The translations under genes were made by a program, and so were the position numbers. The notes under the pieces were generated by a model, which worked only from the letters and a program-made list of their open reading frames with translations, was not told the DNA's origin and did not search any database. This document shows positions 61,290 through 64,000 of a stretch of DNA of 64,000 nucleotides, piece after piece; position 1 is the stretch's first letter; the number at the start of each line of letters is the position of its first letter. Source of the stretch: Mugil cephalus. Taxonomy: Eukaryota > Chordata > Actinopteri > Mugiliformes > Mugilidae. Location of the stretch: positions 18,704,397 through 18,768,396 of the forward strand of contig NC_061790.1 in NCBI RefSeq assembly GCF_022458985.1, written 5' to 3'.

Positions 61290-61960
61290 TTTTGCAATGG
61301 AGGACGGGTTGCTCGTATGTCACATCTGGAAGAAGGAAAGCGGCGAAAAGACAGAAGAAAGCCGGAAAACCCCGATCTTTGGCTTGTTCGCTCCCTGAAA
61401 AAAAACGCGGAGAAACAGGGATGCCCGTGGAAACCAAACTCACAACTGCGGATTTCACTTCGCCCACAGCTTCGTCCGTGTAGGCGGTAGCGTCGCCGAC
61501 TGCCGCGGTGTCGATAAAATACACGTCCACCGGGTCCTCGCTGAAAAGAAACGAAGCTCTTTGTCCGAGCCGACGAGGAGGAGGCTTCTCTGGGAGGCGG
61601 GATGCTCCGTTTGGTCGGACCGAGCTTCAGCGCCTGGGCGCGGGGCTCCACCATGGGAGAATGAATCAGGTAATACCAGCGGCAGCAGAGTGAACCTCCG
61701 CGGTCTGTGTCTTCATACATGTGTGTGAATGAGCTAAACTGCGACGCTGTTTTACAAACATGATGCTGCTGTCAGCAGAGTGTTTAACTCTCTGCGGACA
61801 GTTCGTCGCCTCGACCATTTTGGGTGTTTATAATAACGAACCGAGTTGTTTTTAAATGAGCGGTTACTGGCGTCTAAGGCGGCCGGCCGAGAGCTGCCGG
61901 GGTCGGCCCGCATGTCTGTGTTGGCCGGGGTGGAGGATGGAGAGTTGGCATGGGTAATTA
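61290..61960. promoter_or_regulatory. CpG-rich block, possible promoter and first exon of an unseen gene
   Basis: CpG density rises sharply here (GTCGCCGACTGCCGCGG, GGCGGCCGGCCGAGAG and others) compared with the AT-rich flanks. On the plus strand good donors follow ATGAATCAG (GTAATACC at about 61670) and GGCATGG (GTAATTAC at about 61951). A short frame before the second donor starts ATGTCTGTGTTGGCC. No acceptor or conserved coding exon follows before 64000. In human GPR63 lies beyond NDUFAF4 on the same strand and has noncoding first exons, so a gpr63 promoter is one guess. The minus-strand frames here (up to 147 codons) show no family I know. Confidence 0.4.
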
Positions 61961-63227
61961 CTCCTATTCTTCTTCTTCTTCTTTTTCTTTTTTACATTAA
62001 CAGTAACAGACTGAGCTCAGTGACAGTGATTTCTGGCCTGTGTTCCAGGGACACCGTCGTATGGCTGCCTGCTACTTTAATGCTCAGCTTTCTGTTTCCT
62101 GCAGCTACACAGATCTCTGTGTTATTGTACAAGAACGCAAACCAGTCACAACAAAAACAACTAACAGTGGCTAAGAATGAGGCTTTGATATTGATTTGCT
62201 TATTATTTAAGCTAAGGCCGATTTGCTGTCGTCTTAAACTATTGTTGAATAACTTTGAATGCCCCCCGTTGTGCAGCAATTTAAGATTAACCTCAGATAT
62301 GACATTTTATCTGTCAGCAGTTTACACTGACATAGTTATTTGATTTAGGATCTTAAAAACATTAAATTGAACAGGTAACCATACTGTATTATATTTAAAT
62401 TTAGAGTAAAAGACAGAAAATATACAACATTATTTTAAAGCTTAATTTATGCTGCTGCATGCTGTCAGTGTATGTACAGCTTAGGGGTTAAAGAAGCACT
62501 TACACCAGCGAGCTGCTGTACCTGTGTTGTTATGTAATTACAGCAGCGACTGGCCAGATGTGTTGAGTTTAACTCTGCACAAAATGCCAAGTCAAAGTGA
62601 TTGGCTTACACTGGAGCTGAAGTAAATAAAATGTAGATTAACAGTTAGTTTCACTAAAATCACTGCAGCACAGAACAGAGAAGGCGTCAGAACAAAGGAG
62701 AACTTTGTGTGCTTGTCCAGAGGCTGAGCCAGTGAACAAGAACATGCGTTTCTGACCAGTCCAGGCTGTTAAGCATAATTTCAGCTTCTGCGTTTAAGTG
62801 TTACAGACGCTCTGGCGTTAGAGCAAATATGCTTCTGAGCACGGCCACGCGAGGACCTGTCGCACGTACCCTACACCGCTGTGAGAAATTTACACCTGTG
62901 CGCTCGTCAGTCTGACTCTGTAACAACTCCATCCATGCTGGGCAATGTGTGTCTTTTTTGCCAGTTGGTTTATATATATATTATCTATAGTATACTGCTA
63001 TTATATACTGTTTAGTTACAATAACATTACCATCATATCATCAGTTCTACTGCCATCATCTTGCCACTGCACCTTATCCACCTGTGCATCTTATGTTTTT
63101 TATGTTTTTATTTTTGCACTTATTTTTCTACCTCAGTATTTTATTCTATTGTATTTTATTGTATTCAAATAGCAGACTGCTATGACGACCTAATTTCCCT
63201 TCAGGCATGATTAAAGTTATCTATGTA

Positions 63228-63251
63228 TCCATCCATCCATCCATCTATCTG
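63228..63251. repeat. (ATCC)n/(ATCT)n tetranucleotide repeat
   Basis: ATCCATCCATCCATCCATCTATCT is seen directly. It directly follows a GATTAAAG-type tail and may be the simple-repeat 3' end of a retroposon. Confidence 0.7.
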
Positions 63252-63528
63252 TCCTTAATTTTTGTTTCTTTGTTTAAATTTCGTCTGAATTCCAAACATG
63301 AGTGATATAAATCCTCAGTTAACCTTTCCAATTCTTTATTGATCCAAAGCAATCAATTCAAAAATTGCAGAAACGGAAACGCAGCTGGAAATACTAAAGC
63401 ATAGTCACGTGACTACTAAGCGGACCAATTAAAGCTCTTGCGTTGCCACAGCGACTAGTTCCGTTTCTGGGGAGGTGCATGAATCCTCTGCAGCACTTCA
63501 GTACAGAAGCCTAAATTACGCACTCTCA

Positions 63529-63555
63529 CATATATATATATATATATATATATAT
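63529..63555. repeat. (TA)n microsatellite
   Basis: A TA dinucleotide run seen directly, inside the repeat cluster. Confidence 0.9.
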
Positions 63556-63726
63556 TTCTGTTGTCATGACGACACCCTAACGCTAGTTGGCACTGTGTCT
63601 TTTTTACCAGTCAGGTTAATTTTTGTTTACTTTTCTATTTCCTGCTTCACTTTCGACAATGGCGACTGAAGCTTTAGCACAAGACCGGACAAACAAATGT
63701 TTTTATCTCTCAACCTGCTCACTTAA

Positions 63727-63775
63727 CCTTTCCTTTCCTTTCCTTTCCTTTCCTTTCCTTTCCTTTCCTTTCCTT
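63727..63775. repeat. (CCTTT)n pentanucleotide repeat
   Basis: About ten units of CCTTT, followed by a T-run. Seen directly. Confidence 0.95.
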
Positions 63776-64000
63776 TTTTTTTTATCCGAAACAGTCAATT
63801 TGATAATTGAGATGGAAAAGCAGCCGGAAATACTAAAGCGGAAACATGCTTTACCAAGCGGATCAATCACAGCTCTTGTGGGTATGCACATCAGGCTACA
63901 CTGTTGGGGTCTGCTCTGGTCTGGGCTGATGCTGTAGCTGCAGTACTATAAATCACTATTAAGATGAAACAAACCAAGAAATCTGCATTTATTTGTCCGA

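Larger units (their letters stand above)
62845..63960. repeat. cluster of modular dispersed repeat (A-B-A-B)
   Basis: Module A strings occur at about 62890-62975 (CGCTCGTCAGTCTGACTCTG, TTTTTTGCCAGTTGG) and 63565-63612 (GCTAGTTGGCACTGTGTCTT). Module B strings occur at about 63345-63480 (GCAGCTGGAAATACTAAAGC, GACCAATTAAAGCTCTTGCG) and 63785-63950 (GCAGCCGGAAATACTAAAGC, GATCAATCACAGCTCTTG). The order equals that of the copy at 23.8-24.3 kb, given twice. The family is unidentified and no protein is encoded. Confidence 0.55.

Noticed and set aside
61277-61720. 147- and 86-codon minus-strand frames in the CpG-rich block
   Set aside because: Long open frames arise by chance in GC-rich DNA, and neither protein has a recognisable domain.
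61846-62343. A 165-codon plus-strand frame after the CpG-rich block
   Set aside because: Most of it lies in AT-rich DNA beyond a good donor, with no conserved motif. The beginning may be exon, but the long frame is not supported.

Overview
The window is teleost fish genomic DNA. Its genes have short GT-AG introns and encode vertebrate proteins, and the spacers hold fish-type DNA transposons, L2-like LINE pieces and simple repeats. The gene order matches, from memory, the human 6q25.1 block TAB2-ZC3H12D-PPIL4-GINM1-KATNA1. NDUFAF4, which lies at 6q16.1 in human, comes next. Exon joins were read by eye from splice sites and checked for reading phase; every complete gene closes to a whole number of codons. 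No retroviral or LTR element was recognised.

Layout: 1-1390 looks like the 3' UTR of a plus-strand gene (tab2 by position). zc3h12d is on the minus strand (coding 2544-8993), with candidate 5' noncoding sequence further right. 9.1-18.3 kb is intergenic and holds an L2-like LINE fragment and short hairpins. ppil4 (minus, 18323-28873) and ginm1 (plus, 29007-32142) sit head to head across a 133-bp CpG-rich shared promoter. katna1 (minus, 47032-51752) and ndufaf4 (plus, 54237-57164) follow. The last 7 kb hold DNA-transposon pieces, a CpG-rich block near 61.3-61.95 kb that may be the promoter of a gene beyond the window, and a cluster of one repeat family.

The main structural event is a direct tandem duplication of about 10.57 kb. 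Bases 30497-41066 recur as 41067-51651, joined with only 3 bp of microhomology (TGT) at 41067-41069. The unit runs from intron 4 of ginm1 to codon 34/35 of katna1, so it contains the 3' halves of two convergent genes. Each gene keeps one full copy (ginm1 in unit 1, katna1 in unit 2). In the middle lie two promoterless orphans back to back: a katna1 copy without its first 34 codons and a ginm1 copy without exons 1-4. I saw no disabling change in either orphan. The copies differ by roughly half a percent by eye, so the event is either very recent or a haplotype duplication made by the assembler.

The genes do not form one pathway. zc3h12d encodes a Regnase-family endoribonuclease that restrains inflammatory mRNAs, ppil4 a nuclear cyclophilin with an RRM, ginm1 a single-pass membrane glycoprotein, katna1 the microtubule-severing katanin p60 ATPase, and ndufaf4 a mitochondrial complex I assembly factor. 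I found no convincing undescribed molecular system. The duplication with its orphan gene halves, the shared promoter, the convergent CTCF-like motifs and the modular repeat family are the parts worth a second look.
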